This document shows, piece after piece, positions 9,660 to 22,300 of a stretch of DNA of 64,000 nucleotides; the first letter of the stretch is position 1, and each line of letters opens with the position of its first letter. The notes beneath the pieces are model-generated. The model saw nothing but the letters and a program-made list of their open reading frames with translations, made no database searches and was not told where the DNA came from. The stretch is from Rosa chinensis (lineage: Eukaryota > Streptophyta > Magnoliopsida > Rosales > Rosaceae): positions 5,029,501 through 5,093,500 of the forward strand of contig NC_037089.1 of NCBI RefSeq assembly GCF_002994745.2. Direction: 5' to 3'. The position numbers were made by a program, and so were the translations under genes.

Positions 9660-10556
9660 ATAGAATAATGCTCAACCACCCTTGGATGTAAATTCAAGGG
9701 CAGAATTATTATTAAGTTTAGGTGTTTTATTTTCCACCCTTGGATGTAAATCTAAAGGTTGTTGAGTTTAAATTTTTTGGTCAGCAGCTGACCAGGTGAA
9801 CACCACTGTGAACGAAAATGTTCACCTAGTCAGTTATTGACCAAGAAAATAATGATCAACCACCCTTGGATGTAAATCCAAGGGCAGATAGAATTATTAT
9901 TAAGTTAAGGTGTTTTATTTTCCACCCTTGGATGTAAATCTAAAGGTTGTTGAGTTTAAATTTTTTGGTCAGCAGCTGACCAGGTGAACACCACTGTGAA
10001 CGAAAATGTTCACCTGGTCAGTTATTGACCAAGAAAATAATGCTCAACCACCCTTGGATGTAAATCCAATGGTAGATAGAATTATTATTAAGTTAAAGTG
10101 TTTTATTTTCCACTCTTGGATGTAAATCTAAAGGTTGTTGAGTATAAATTTTTTAGTCAGCAGCTGACCAGGTGAACACCACTGTGAACGAAAATGTTTA
10201 CCTGGTCAGTTATTGACCAAGAAAATAATGCTCAACCACCTTTGGATGTCCAAGGGCAAATAGAATTGTTATTAAGTTAAGGTGTTTTATTTTCCACCCT
10301 TGGATGTAAATCTAAAGGTTGTTGAGTATAAATTTTTTTGTTAGCAGCTGACCAGGTGAACACCACTGTGAACGAAAATGTTCACCTGGTCAGTTATTGA
10401 CCAAGAAAATAATGCTCAACTACCCTTGGATGTAAATCCAAGGGCAGATAGAATTATTATTAAGTTTTGGTGTTTTATTTTCCACCCTTGGATGTAAATC
10501 TAAAGGTTGTTGAGTATAAATTTTGTGGTCAGCAGCTGACCAGGTGAATACCACTG
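9660..10556. repeat. Satellite array 2: five units of ~185-188 bp, last one truncated
   Basis: The palindrome core recurs near 9779, 9967, 10154, 10340 and 10527 (10154 and 10340 carry substitutions). The array breaks off at about 10556 inside the unit. Units differ mainly by point changes in the stem sequences. Confidence 0.92.
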
Positions 10557-12451
10557 TGGATTGAAATATGCTAGGATTTGGGAATTGGGGGTTTCTCTGG
10601 TTCTTGAACAAGAGAGACCGCACCGTTGAGCCTTTTGAAAACGACGGCCTCCAGAATTGCCAAGTATAAGTAGTGCCTTATTGGGCTTGTTATTATTGCG
10701 CTGGCCCGTATCCTCCTAGTCCTATTCAACTTTCACTATTTTAAAAAGAAAATTTAATACTTACTCACTCCAACTTTTGTTAGTTCACTTAGAATAGGAA
10801 AAATAAGACGACATGATGTTTATCGAACAAATTCTATGATCATTTTATGGAAGAGAAATATGTCAGTATATTATTATTTATTTATTTTTGTTGCAATTTG
10901 CAAATGTGTCACTATATTATGTTACTAAAATTGCTCTCAGAATGTTACAAAAACACTCGAATGAATTACATGGTTTTAGGGTGCGTAAAAATGTCTTATC
11001 TATACTGCATTTAATTATCTTTTCAAAAATTTAACCATTTTAAGAGGAATTGGCTCAATATAATAGACTAGCCTCTTGGCACGCACTACATGCGTGTTAT
11101 TTGGTTTTATATAATTTTTATTTTTTAGAAAATTATGAAAAAATAAATAAAAACTGAAAAATAAAAATTGATGGTAAATGATTTCAAGTTTTATTGCTAA
11201 TATCAGTTTTACCCTTCTCTCAATTTTTTTCTTTTTACATATTAATAAATCATGGATATAATAGGTAGTTCAAAAATTTAACTATATTTCAGAAATTAGC
11301 TTAATATATAAAAAATATATACTATATACTATACAATTATTAAGAGAAGAGATGTTGTAGCCAAAATCAAAAAGTTTGACAGAAATGACCTTAAAAGATT
11401 AAAAATCTTTGAGATTTCATTAAATCAAGGGCAATTATGACAATTACAAAATATATTTTCATTAAGAAAATTCACAAAATAAAAAAAATCTCAGCACTAT
11501 CTTCTCTTTGCAATAATTGTTTTCTTCCATTATCTTTTCTTTTTCATTTTCAAGAAAAAAATATATACTTTAACACGCAGAGCATATATGAAGGAGGACT
11601 AGTATTATATTTAAGAGAAGAGAGTACATAACTACCCTTTATAAATTAAAATACTATGAAAATAAAATTAATTCAAAAGTTGTAAACCAGTAAAATAAAA
11701 ATAAAATACAAAAAGAAACTACACACATTCTCTAGGTAAAACATTCTCATTTGTGTAAAAAAGCCTCATGTATACTATATCCGAGAGAACAGGCTTTGCT
11801 AGTTAAAATAAGATTTTTGAACCTAAATACCCCTTATGTATTAAAATACTATAGAAATTAATTAACTAAAAAGAATAAACAAGTAAAATCACAAATAAAA
11901 GAAAAGAAAAATAATAAAGAAAAAGGACATGCACAAACGCCCAACCCCAATTTAAAGCTTTTTTAGGTGATTTCCCCTACACTCATGAGTGTGTAGAAAT
12001 TTCTCGTATTTAATTATCCAAACGCTACAAATTTATATTCCACGATAACTCACAAATTTGCATTTGAAAAGGACGGAAAAAGAAAAAGAAATTGATATTT
12101 GAACCCCACGCATGGTCCAATGTCTATAAGACTTATATGCTTTGCTTTTCATGCTCAGATTAAAAATTTTCCTTTATTCTGAGATTTCATACATTCTTGC
12201 TATATATAACAGAAACAGATGTATTGGCCCCCAGCAAATGAGTACAAAGAACATAACAGAGTAATTTCTCAAACTAAACTATAAGGCTGCAAAACTAATT
12301 ATGTGATAAATATTTGTTACACTGGTTATTCAAACTTTAATTATAAATTTATCTACAAAAGGAGATTTAATACATTCTGTGGGAGAATAGCTTTAGCCCA
12401 AGCTTTCAACATCAATCACACACAATCTTGGTACCAGTAAGCCTTTCTCAC
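10557..12451. other. AT-rich intergenic region with Helitron-like remnants
   Basis: No gene is supported. At 11096-11068 (minus strand) a hairpin CACGCA-TGTAG-TGCGTG is followed by CCAAGAGG and CTAG then T, the layout of a Helitron 3' terminus. Two further plus-strand CTAGT ends, near 11598 and 11800, are less convincing because no strong hairpin precedes them. A repeated TTAAGAGAAGAGA motif (11340, 11610) suggests related 5' ends. Confidence 0.5.
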
Positions 12452-15203
12452 TCACTCCAATTCCTTAAGGAAATCAACATTATCCACGAAAACCTGCAAA
12501 ATGTGAGATGAATCAGACCTTGTAAATCAGGCAGGGCAATAAGCACCTATTAACTACGTTTGGTCTGAGTAAGCCAATTCCATAATGTAAGCACCTAAGT
12601 TGTACAGCCTCTACATTTTGGCAAGAAAGTTCACGTAAGTGCACCCTATATTTTATACAAACGTATAATCTTTTACTGATTCTTGACCTCTATATTGAAA
12701 GCCAATCAAGTATAACTAACAAAACCAAGAAAGGCATGAACCATACCGACTTCCAACCATCAGGGTCCAAGCAAGCAGTGATCTTTGTGTTAAGACCAGG
12801 TAATGGCCCCGGTTCCCGGGTAATCTTGCCTCCGCAGAGTTTAATTGCTTCAGCAGTTTTATAGACATCATCTGTGCCTACCGCTATCTGTTCAAATAAC
12901 AAAATCGCTCTACAAGATTAGTACAAAAAAAGAGTGCCACAAAACCACGTATATCATTGTTCATGTGGTATGGCGAAACTGGACTAGAAACAAGCAAAGG
13001 CACCAGATAACAAAATAGTATCCCAACTATAACATGCAACACATTAAGAAATCACACATGCCAGAAAAGCAATTTCTTGTTCATAACAGATTGAAGAAAA
13101 GGGTCCATGTTCTACCTGAGCATAAGCATTTCCTTTGTCATATTCAGTGACCCCATAGTTGTATGTCAATTCCAGAACAGCATTTTTGTCTTCAGGGCCA
13201 TAACCGAGCATTGCTATAGTATACTAGAAGTAATGAGCAGAAGATTATGTCATTAAGGTATAATCACCAATCCCAAAATCAAAGAAGACTCTTCCAGACT
13301 TCCAGAAAACATATTTCACAAAATCATCTGCATTAATTGAGAATATATGGTAGTGGCCATTGGAATTTGATGACAAGCCACAATTTGTAAAATTATTGGA
13401 TGGGGATAATTGTCTTATTCTCATCACGATTCTCATTTTTAGATCTCATACTTAAATATCTTCAATGAAAGAGGCATTATAACCAGGCTTTCTCATCTAG
13501 ATCGTGATTCTAACAAGTCTTTGGAAACTTCAGAGTACAAAAGGCAATATGTTGATTTAGCCATTTAGGGGAAAATGTAAGTTACCTTGTACTCTGGATT
13601 ATCTCTCTTGCGAAGAAGCTCCATGCCAAAAGCCTAGATAGCAAGAAAGGAAATAAGTATTGTGAAGTAACAAATGACTTCCAAAACAAATTAGCAGGAG
13701 AGACAGCAGATACAAAAGCAAAGCATATTCTGCCCCAAACAATTCTCACCTTCTCGTAAAAAGCTATGGAACGATCAAGATCACCTACACGAAGCATAAT
13801 TTGACACAAGGGCTCAGGTGTAGGCCCTCTTTCCAAGAGTTCAAACTTATAACCATCAGGATCTTCAACAAAAGCAATTACTGTATTTCCACCTTTCACT
13901 GGACCAGGTTCTCGGGTTACCTTGCCTCCCTTAGCTTTTACAAGCTCCACAGTCTTAGCAACCTAACCACAGGAGCACATACATTAAGTCCTGGAAGGTC
14001 CCCAGTTAAGAACAATCCCATACCAAAGTCATATATAAGAATAGAATAGGGACTTACATCCTCAACAGCAACACCAAAATGACCAAATGCAGTTCCAATA
14101 TCATACTTGTCAACCCCATAATCTGAAAGTGTCAAAAATTGAAAATGGACATAAGAACTCTGCATCAGGACAAGTGCTTATTGAAGTAATTCACAACCAG
14201 GTTTGCTTGAGCTCCGATGCCTCAGAATTTAGAATTTGGGAGAAGTTGATGAAAATAGTTAAAGATTGTTTAACTGTAAGTGAGTTCGATGACAAAATGG
14301 GAATCCTCCGGCCCATATCCTAGAAAAGCATTTGTATATCTTTCCTCTGGTATGTCACGTTTCCGCAGCAATTTCATTCCCAGGCACTCCGTGTAGAACC
14401 TGCAGTCAAAACACAATTTGAATTGAATTCTCGTTTCCTACTTTCATAATCATCCTAATACAAGAGGACACATCAAATCAGCTACGCATGATGCACCGAA
14501 GAGAAGAGAGTTCATACTTTATGGTCCTGTCCAAATCCCCAACGCGGTATACAACATGGAGAAGCCTCCGTTTGTCCTGCTTGACCCACTCCAGGACATT
14601 CTCCGGCGAAGCTGTTGTGCTTGCTTGTGCTGCATTACCAGCAGACACCACCCCCATGGTTTTACCATCACTCCTCAACATCCTAGAAGCTTGCAAACCA
14701 AATGACTGCGACTGCGACACAGCTGTTAAACAATTCCAATTCATCAACTAGGTCCAAAACCAACACCATCTCATACTGTACAATCCACACACATTGTCAT
14801 CAATTCAGCTCAACTTCACTACTATTTCCATGATCTAAACCACTAGATTCTAAGCTCTAAGCTCCAAGCTCCGTATTCAAAATTCCAAACTATATCAACT
14901 ACGACTATAGTACTATACTAATCAAAACACTGCATCACAAAAATCAAATTCACAGCTTCGAATCCTCAATTAGAGCCGAATTCAGCTCGAAAGTTACCGA
15001 TTCAGGGTTTGAGAGAGAGAGAGAGGGAGAGAGAGAGAGAGAGAGGGAAGCTTACCGCTACCGAGGTGGAAGAAGGCGAGCTGCCTCCGGGGCGGAGCGA
15101 AGGCGGTAAGGGAGAGGCCGCCGAGGCGGGAAGCTCCGGCGAACCTGAAGGTGGAGAGGGAGGGTCGGATGGAGGAGGCGGCCATAGGTATTATCCTCAC
15201 CAT
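12452..15203 (-). CDS. GLX1: Lactoylglutathione lyase (glyoxalase I), plastid-type, two-domain
   Basis: Glyoxalase I isomerises the methylglyoxal-glutathione hemithioacetal to S-lactoylglutathione, the first step of methylglyoxal detoxification. Nine coding exons on the minus strand: 15203-15056, 14722-14518, 14399-14275, 14122-14058, 13962-13750, 13633-13586, 13223-13116, 12887-12747 and 12493-12452. They give 364 residues with all junctions GT/AG and in phase. The start [16 protein letters not shown] is the form I know from the Arabidopsis plastid protein At1g67280; a second Met six residues on is possible. A Ser/Arg-rich transit-like N-terminus (about 1-60) precedes two tandem VOC domains: [18 protein letters not shown] with [12 protein letters not shown], then [17 protein letters not shown] with [11 protein letters not shown]. 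Intron 1 begins directly with a CT-rich microsatellite. The upstream gene is divergent, 4 kb away. Confidence 0.95.
15009..15049. repeat. (GA)n microsatellite beside the exon 1 donor of GLX1
   Basis: An interrupted GA run on the plus strand. On the coding strand it is a CT tract starting about seven bases after the exon 1 splice donor (GTAAG), so length changes fall at the 5' edge of intron 1. Confidence 0.9.
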
Positions 15204-17774
15204 GTCTCTCTGTGCCTGAGAGGCTGAGGCTGTGAGTGACTGAACTGCTAACTCTGCAATTTTGGGTTGTCGTTTTCTTAAGGAGGAGAAAAGGAGAATA
15301 AGAGAATAAAGCCCCCAGATGGCAGATGGAGTGGAATTAGAGAAACAAGGAAGATTCGAGTCGTCCTTTTAGATTTCTCAGAGGCTTCTGTTTGTTTTCG
15401 AGTTGGGCCGCCTCGGCCCAATTGGTGGTCTTGCTTTGCTAGAAATGAGAGAGCAGACGAAACGGTAACGGGGGAGTTGGGCCCGTCACCCAAATATAAC
15501 AAGGTTTTGTTAGCTCCACTCTTGGCTGGTTTCTTTCTTGATTTGGGACCTGGTTGTGGCCCACAACTCCATATCCAAATCCAAAGCATCAAAACCAAGA
15601 AAGCATGGGGTACTTTTGTTGATTAGGTCTGAGAATTTCGTTCTAGTTCGGTTGGGTTTGATTTTGTTTCTCAAATAATTTGGTGTGCAATGAATATAGA
15701 ATACGAAATTCAGTTGAACTTCGATCACCAATCTGGCCGATTTTCCATGTGATAGCAAATCGAACCATAGAAAATCTAGTTGTTGCTTACGGTGATTTAT
15801 TAGTCTCTTTAATGATATACAATGTGTCAATGTACTTACGTATGTATGTATTTCAAGTATCACAATTACATACATTTGCAAAATCACACAAAAAAAAAAT
15901 ATAAAAAAAAACTGCGACAACTGTAAGAGAGACAGACAAGTTAGACAATGAAGAAATTTCAAGCTACACAATGAATATAGAATACGAAAATTGATCCAGG
16001 GTCTAATAATTTAGCAAAATATTCCCTTTGATGGAACACATATTGGGTAATGTCATGTCAAGCCGTCCAGGGTTTGGGTCCTAACTTTTTTGGCATTATG
16101 TTGTAATCTAGCTAGCTAGGATCATGTATAGGTCAGTGCACTGTGGAAATGGAGTCACGGAGGTCCCTCTTTCTCCATCTAGCCATTTGCGAAAGCAAGG
16201 AAGGGTCCAAAATCAGCCAAGTAAAAAAGTAGTGAAAAGAAGTCACAGATTCAAAGGACGACGGCTAACTAACCCATAGTACGCTAACTATTGCATGATT
16301 GGCTATGATATATATCTGGATCTCTCCGATTGGCTCAGGTGGTGTGGTTCGTCGCGGTGGCCATAAAAGTTGGCATAGAGTCCAGACGTACTGTGGGGTT
16401 GGTCTGTCTCCGATAGCCAAGTTTTAATTTGTAAAGCTCGTGTGACTTGATTGCGGAAAGAAATGAGACCAAGGCTCCCGAGTCACGGCTCGGATCACCT
16501 CGGCCTCACGAAAGTTATTAGTCATGCGCGGCGCCCTTCACGCACTAAATAGTAGCTACGTCGATCCATCTCCCTGCCTCTCACTATCTTTTATCTTTTT
16601 TCTTTTTATTATTGTTTGTTTGTTCGAGAGTTCTGTTACAGTACGTACCCCAGTTAGATTGGTTGATATTTGCAGTATGAGCTATTCTGGCAATTTTTGT
16701 ATTCATAGGTTTCAGCAGCACTTTAAAACTTTTATGCTCCTCAACATATTTGTCCTTTATTTTGACTACAAAATTGAGTCTGACTCGCTTATACTTCAAC
16801 ATTACGTCTCTAAATTAAATGACAGATAAACTTTGAAAATACGCTAAATTTTAACCTTTAACATTAAAAATTGAAGTCGACACTAATTGAGATATTAGTA
16901 GAGATTGAGAACGATAGATTGTGTCACTATTTTAGTTACACAACGTACACTAATCCAAACCACAAGTTTTAAGCTCATTCATTCATTTTGTACTTATCCA
17001 TTTCTTTATTTAGAAAGGTCGGCTTAAAACAACGACGCATTTACCTTTTCTGGGTTGTTCCCACTTCCCACCATGAGACGAGAATGATCATGCATGCTCA
17101 TGTTTTAAAAGTTTCTTATTTCTTTTAGTCTTTTCCTTTGTATCTAGCTCAATTGATGAAGCCCCAAAAGTTAAAAGCAAGGCTGTGGAAGAAAGACGTG
17201 TGAATATTTAAAACCCAGAAAGAAAGAAAGAAAAAAAATTAGGAACAAAGCTATGGAAGTTAATCGAGTCCAATCCAGGACACATCGATCAATCTCCCTT
17301 TCAAAGAAGGAAAAGGACCGCTATAGGGAAAGTAATGTGATTATGAGTGAACGTGGGTGGCTCTCTCGTTCGTGTTTGAACTTTGAAGATGAAACAGTCA
17401 TGCACGCACTCTTTTGATAAAGCTAGCGGATTTGAATTATTGCATGGAAAGGGCAAAAAAGAAGATGTCATAGGATGAGATAGGTTATTATTATGCGAGT
17501 CGTTTTCATGATGTGTCGAAAATTAAAACATTAGAATTAGAAATATAAGTAAATGAAGCAAACGGGATGGTATAAATGCCTTTATTTTTTGAAATGAGAG
17601 GGACTATACATTAGGGATAATGAAGAATATAACTGAGTGGTGATGATCAAGAAGATTTAGAGTCAGACAGCTAATGACCAAGAGCCATGAAATGCAAGAT
17701 TTGTTCATCAGCCCACACTAATTAAATTTGATTGGACAATAAAATCAGGTCAACCTTGTCAGTTTACATTCTAA

Positions 17775-17905
17775 ATTATTATTTTATTTTTTTATTCTGA
17801 ACGGCAGTGTAACTCTCAAACTCACTTTTGATGTCAGAGAGATTTGAACTCATGACCTCCACGGTGTTAGTTAGGCTAGCTAACTAACAGGCCACGGCTC
17901 ACCGC
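17775..17905 (-). mobile_element. SINE-like element
   Basis: On the minus strand TGAGCCGTGGCCTGTTAG resembles a tRNA-type A box, and GAGTTCAAATCTC about 45 bases later resembles a B box. A T-rich tract on the plus strand (17778-17800) is the tail on the minus strand. Target-site duplications were not resolved. Confidence 0.5.
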
Positions 17906-18059
17906 CAATTTCAAGAGTTATGCATTAGTTTCTTGAAAATATTCAAAATTCAAATTTTAAAATTCAAAATTTGGGCTCATTTGGTATCATACTGCATTTC
18001 TCAACCAAACTAAACAACCATATTTGTTTGCGTGTTCAAGATTATCAAACATTATGTAT

Positions 18060-18226
18060 TGCTCACTTAAGAGACAGTTTTAAGGAACTGTGAGCGACAA
18101 ATGCATCTCAACCACATGTATTAAATATAAAACCATAAATTATAATAACTTAAAACTATGCATTGATTTTCAACTGTCAGATTCACTTGTCCCTCACAGT
18201 TCCTTGAAAATTGTCCCTTAGGCGAG
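18060..18226. mobile_element. Small MITE-like inverted repeat, ~167 bp
   Basis: The left arm (GCTCACTTAAGAGACAG, then AAGGAACTGTGAGCGACAA) matches the reverse complement of the right arm (GCTCGCCTAAGGGACAA, then AAGGAACTGTGAGGGACAA) over about 45 bases with few mismatches, around an AT-rich centre. The superfamily cannot be assigned; flanking duplications are unclear. Confidence 0.6.
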
Positions 18227-19343
18227 CATGCATTTGTATAAGCAAGCCATATTTATATAGACATCAAATCAAATAATAAATTTATCTACAAGCATAAAAC
18301 TGAGAGTAAATGATGGATGAAAATTCAAAAGTTATCTAGAGATTTTTCATGATATGAAATATGCTCTAGATAACAATCTACCGTGTTTAACAATGTCTCT
18401 AAATAAAATTTCAAATTCATATTCAAAAAAGCAGACATTGTATAACGCATGGGACGAGACCTTAATTTTGTTATCGCCAATTTTTCATATCATCCATACG
18501 CACACTTCATCCAACTACATTTGGTCAAAACATCACATTCCTTCTTCATTCAATCTATTAAACGCCGGTGTGTTTGTTGTGTGGAACTAAAATTAAGAAA
18601 TGAATTTCGAATGCATTAAAGAAAGGCATCTACACATTTGGGAAAGGCCGGTTTAATGAGTTTGGATTTGATTTGTTAGGTATCTCATTCCTCAAATGGA
18701 GGAGGATTTGAAAATCAAGTACAAGATCAGGTAGATTTGGATTTCCCTATTTTCCCAAACAAATTGCACACCATATGCAAATACACCTGATCCCTCCCCC
18801 AAAACACGACGACCCCTCACAGCGCGTCGCACGAGCGGCTGTCCACAAAAGCTGAAGACCCCGCACTGACACAGACTCAGAGGAGAAGAGAAAGGGCCTA
18901 ATCCACAAAACGACGCCGTTGCCCCACCTGCTGTCTTCTCCACGCGCTCTCGATCCCAAACTCAGACCCCAAGCCAAAGCAAAGCACCACATACCCAAAA
19001 AATAAAGCTCCAAGCTACCCAAAGGCACCACATTTATGCTAAAACCACTTCTGGGGTCTTCTTCTCCATTACCCCATTAAGTCTCTGTTAGTCCCTGCAT
19101 TTTACCATTTTCAGTTTCAGTCCCAGTCCCCTATTATATTATTGGGTTTCTTGTTTCGTAACTGTTTATTGAAATCACCAACCGTCACTCTCTCCAATTT
19201 GTTGTTGCTTTCTATCCAACAGTTTTTGGGTTATATTGTGGGTCAGTTTCTCTTCATTCTCTGAAACTGTAATTTTCCCGGGGGAAGATAAGGTTTCAGT
19301 GATTATGAGCTGGTTTGGTTTTGGCTGCTTGTTGTTTTGAGTG

Positions 19344-22300
19344 ATGGGTTGCGTGTATTCGAGGGTCTGTATTGGAGAGGTTAGTAGTAGTAGTAGTTCA
19401 AGAGATGCGAGAAGGAGAGAGGCCCAGAATGCGAGGAGCACTGAGATCCCAGTTTTCTCACCCAACTCTTCAAGTGAGGAAGATGGTGAGACTGGAGATC
19501 AGTTCAACCAGGCAAACCATAGCAGAGACGCTGAAATGGGGATCACTAGGCTGTCGAGGGTTTCGGCACAGTTTCTACCTCCAAATGGGTCGAGAACTGT
19601 GAAGGTTCCTTCCGGCAAGTTTGAGTTGAGGTACTCGTATTTGTCCCAGAGAGGGTATTACCCTGATGCTCTCGATAAGGCCAACCAGGACAGCTTTTGC
19701 ATCCACACTCCGTTTGGGACGAACCCCAATGACCATTTTTTCGGGGTGTTTGATGGCCATGGAGAGTTTGGAACCGAGTGTTCGCAGTTTGTCAAGAGGA
19801 AGTTGTGTGAGAATTTGCTCAGGCACGGTAAGTTTCAAGTGGATGCTGTCGAGGCGTGTCGCGAGGCGTTTCTTGCCACGAATTCGCAGTTGCATGATGA
19901 CATTGTGGATGACAGCATGAGTGGGACAACAGCCATTACGGTTTTGGTTAGAGGTAGGAAGATATACATTGCCAATTCGGGGGATTCTAGGGCTGTTATA
20001 GCGGAGAGGAAAGGGGAGGAGTTGGTGGCGGTGGATCTTTCGATTGATCAGACCCCGTTCAGGGTGGATGAGCTCGAAAGGGTTAAGATTTGTGGTGCAA
20101 GAGTGCTTACATTGGATCAGATTGAAGGGCTGAAGAATCCAGATGTGCAGTGTTGGGGCACCGAAGAAGGTGATGATGGTGATCCGCCTAGGCTGTGGGT
20201 GCCGAATGGAATGTATCCTGGGACCGCTTTTACCAGGAGTATTGGTGATTCGATTGCTGAGTCAATTGGAGTTGTTTCCAACCCTGAAATTGTGGTTCTG
20301 GAGCTTACACAGAATCATCCTTTCTTCGTCCTTGCTAGTGATGGAGTGTTTGAGTTTATTTCTAGCCAAACCGTGGTTGATATGGTAAGGTATCTTGCTC
20401 TCGCTTTCTTGCAAATCAAATGTAGAATCTGTGACAGTTATACGTGTTTGATCCATTGGATATTTATAAGTTTATGGCCAAATCTTATGTTCAGTTGTTT
20501 TCTACTTTGTTGTTCGGTATATGAGTTGTTAGGTATATCTCATGTTCAACACAAATTGAAAAATAGTCATTAATAAATATGCGTATGCGCTGAACCTTTG
20601 ATATTTGGGATTTAGAAGTTATTATCATGCAAGATGTACTGAATTCAAGAATCACAATAAACAAAAATTGAGGATAGGTTCAGAGTTTCTAAATTTTTGT
20701 GTACGCTATATTTTCTGTATCCAAGGCGGCTGATCCTAGAGTACGTTTACTGACAGTCACTTCTGAGGTGTTGGTTTGCTATTGCAAACCTGTTATATCA
20801 GCTGCTTAGAGTATTAATAAAAAACTAGAGCTGTACTGCTTCATCACATTACTCAATTTTTTAACTCACCTCTGATTAAATGCTATATGAAAGAACTTGT
20901 TAAGATGATGGTCAGCTTCAAACAGACTTATCAACAATAGGTCAGATAATGCAAAAATATAATAATAGGCGTTTGATCTAAACACTATTACAATCTTCCA
21001 CATAACTGTTTTACCCCCCTCTCATAAACTGTGAGGTGACTGGCTTTTTGGGTTTATAAGTTACAATAGTTTGTAACATTTTTCTCTTAACAAGTATTCC
21101 ATCCTCGCACAGAGTTATTTTACTAATCATTATAATTTTTTTACAGTTTCACTTCTCTATTTATTTTTAGTTTTCTTAATCCTGCTACTATATTTTATAG
21201 GTTGCAAAATATAAAGATCCACGTGATGCTTGTGCTGCAATAGTTGCCGAATCTTATAAACTCTGGCTGCAGTATGAAACCCGTACAGATGATATTACAG
21301 TGATCGTGGTGCATGTAGATGGGCTAACTGCTGTAAGGGGACTGTCCAGAATATGATGTTTTTTCATATTTATTGTTAAAGTTAGAAAACTGATAATATC
21401 TTATTCCCATAGACTGCTGTTGGTCAATCAGTACATCCTGGTTCTGTTTTACGGCCACCTGTTCCTCAAGTTGTAGAGGTTACAGGATCAGAATCTCCTT
21501 CAACCATTGGCTGGAACTCAAGGAACCCTCGCATAAAACATGATTTGTCAAAGGCACGTCTTCGTGTGATTGAAAATTCTCTAGAAAACGGGCAAGTTTG
21601 GGTTCCTCCGCCTCCAGCCCACAGAAAAACCTGGGAGGAAGAAGTACTACTCGATTTTTTGTCCTTCTTGCTTTCTCTTCATCATAGATTTGTATGATAG
21701 AAAAGAAATGGCAAATTTCTCTAGTCATGAGTTCTTATTTGAAGCATGGTTTATGTCAGGCACAAATTGAGCGAGCTTTACATGATCATTTCCTCTTCAG
21801 AAAACTTACCGACTCTCAGTGTCATGTTTTATTGGATTGCATGCAAAGGGTTGAGGTCCAGCCTGGAGACATTGTTGTTAGACAGGTTAGGTTTCTTATG
21901 TATAGTGTAATACCCTTGTGTATTTTTCTGCTCTCATACAAAATTCATTGTTTTTGGCATATGGATTAGGGGAACATACGGACTAGTGAAACCAACAATT
22001 TGGAAAGGATTAATATTACACAATCAATTTTTTTTTTTGAGAAGAAACAGCTTTTTATTAAAAAAGCAAAAATCGAGATACAGGGAGGCGGACAAGGAGT
22101 CCGCTTTAATGATCTAAAGAGGGCAGCTAGGGCTATAGGCCTAGCATCTCGTCTAATAATACTAATCAAGGCTTAGGGGCTTATACTACAGCTGCTTGCC
22201 AGTTAAGAATAATGGAAGAAAGATTGTAATCCTTGAATTCCTTAGAAATAGAAACCCATAAGGATGCCCAAAACTTGACTCTCTCCCACAGGTCTTCCTT

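Larger units (their letters stand above)
7281..10556. repeat. Direct duplication of a gene fragment plus satellite array (offset 1,580 bp)
   Basis: 7281-8100 and 8861-9680 are near-identical direct copies differing by scattered single bases. Each copy holds the start of exon-like block A, a spacer and exon-like block B, and is followed by a satellite array (8090-8645 with three units, 9660-10556 with five). Copy 1 loses the rest of block A at 7281, exactly where the gypsy LTR begins. On the minus strand the order is array 2, B2, spacer, A2, array 1, B1, spacer, A1 (cut). Confidence 0.9.
15204..19343. promoter_or_regulatory. Divergent intergenic region between GLX1 and the PP2C-kinase gene
   Basis: 4.1 kb between two divergently transcribed genes; it must hold both promoters and leaders. 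I see no further gene. It contains a SINE-like copy (17775-17905) and a small MITE-like inverted repeat (18060-18226). The ~400 bases before 19344 are C/T-rich and leader-like. Specific promoter boxes could not be chosen with confidence. Confidence 0.6.

Noticed and set aside
15009..15227. Plus-strand frame starting with Arg-Glu repeats
   Set aside because: It is the GA microsatellite read as protein, plus the antisense of GLX1 exon 1.
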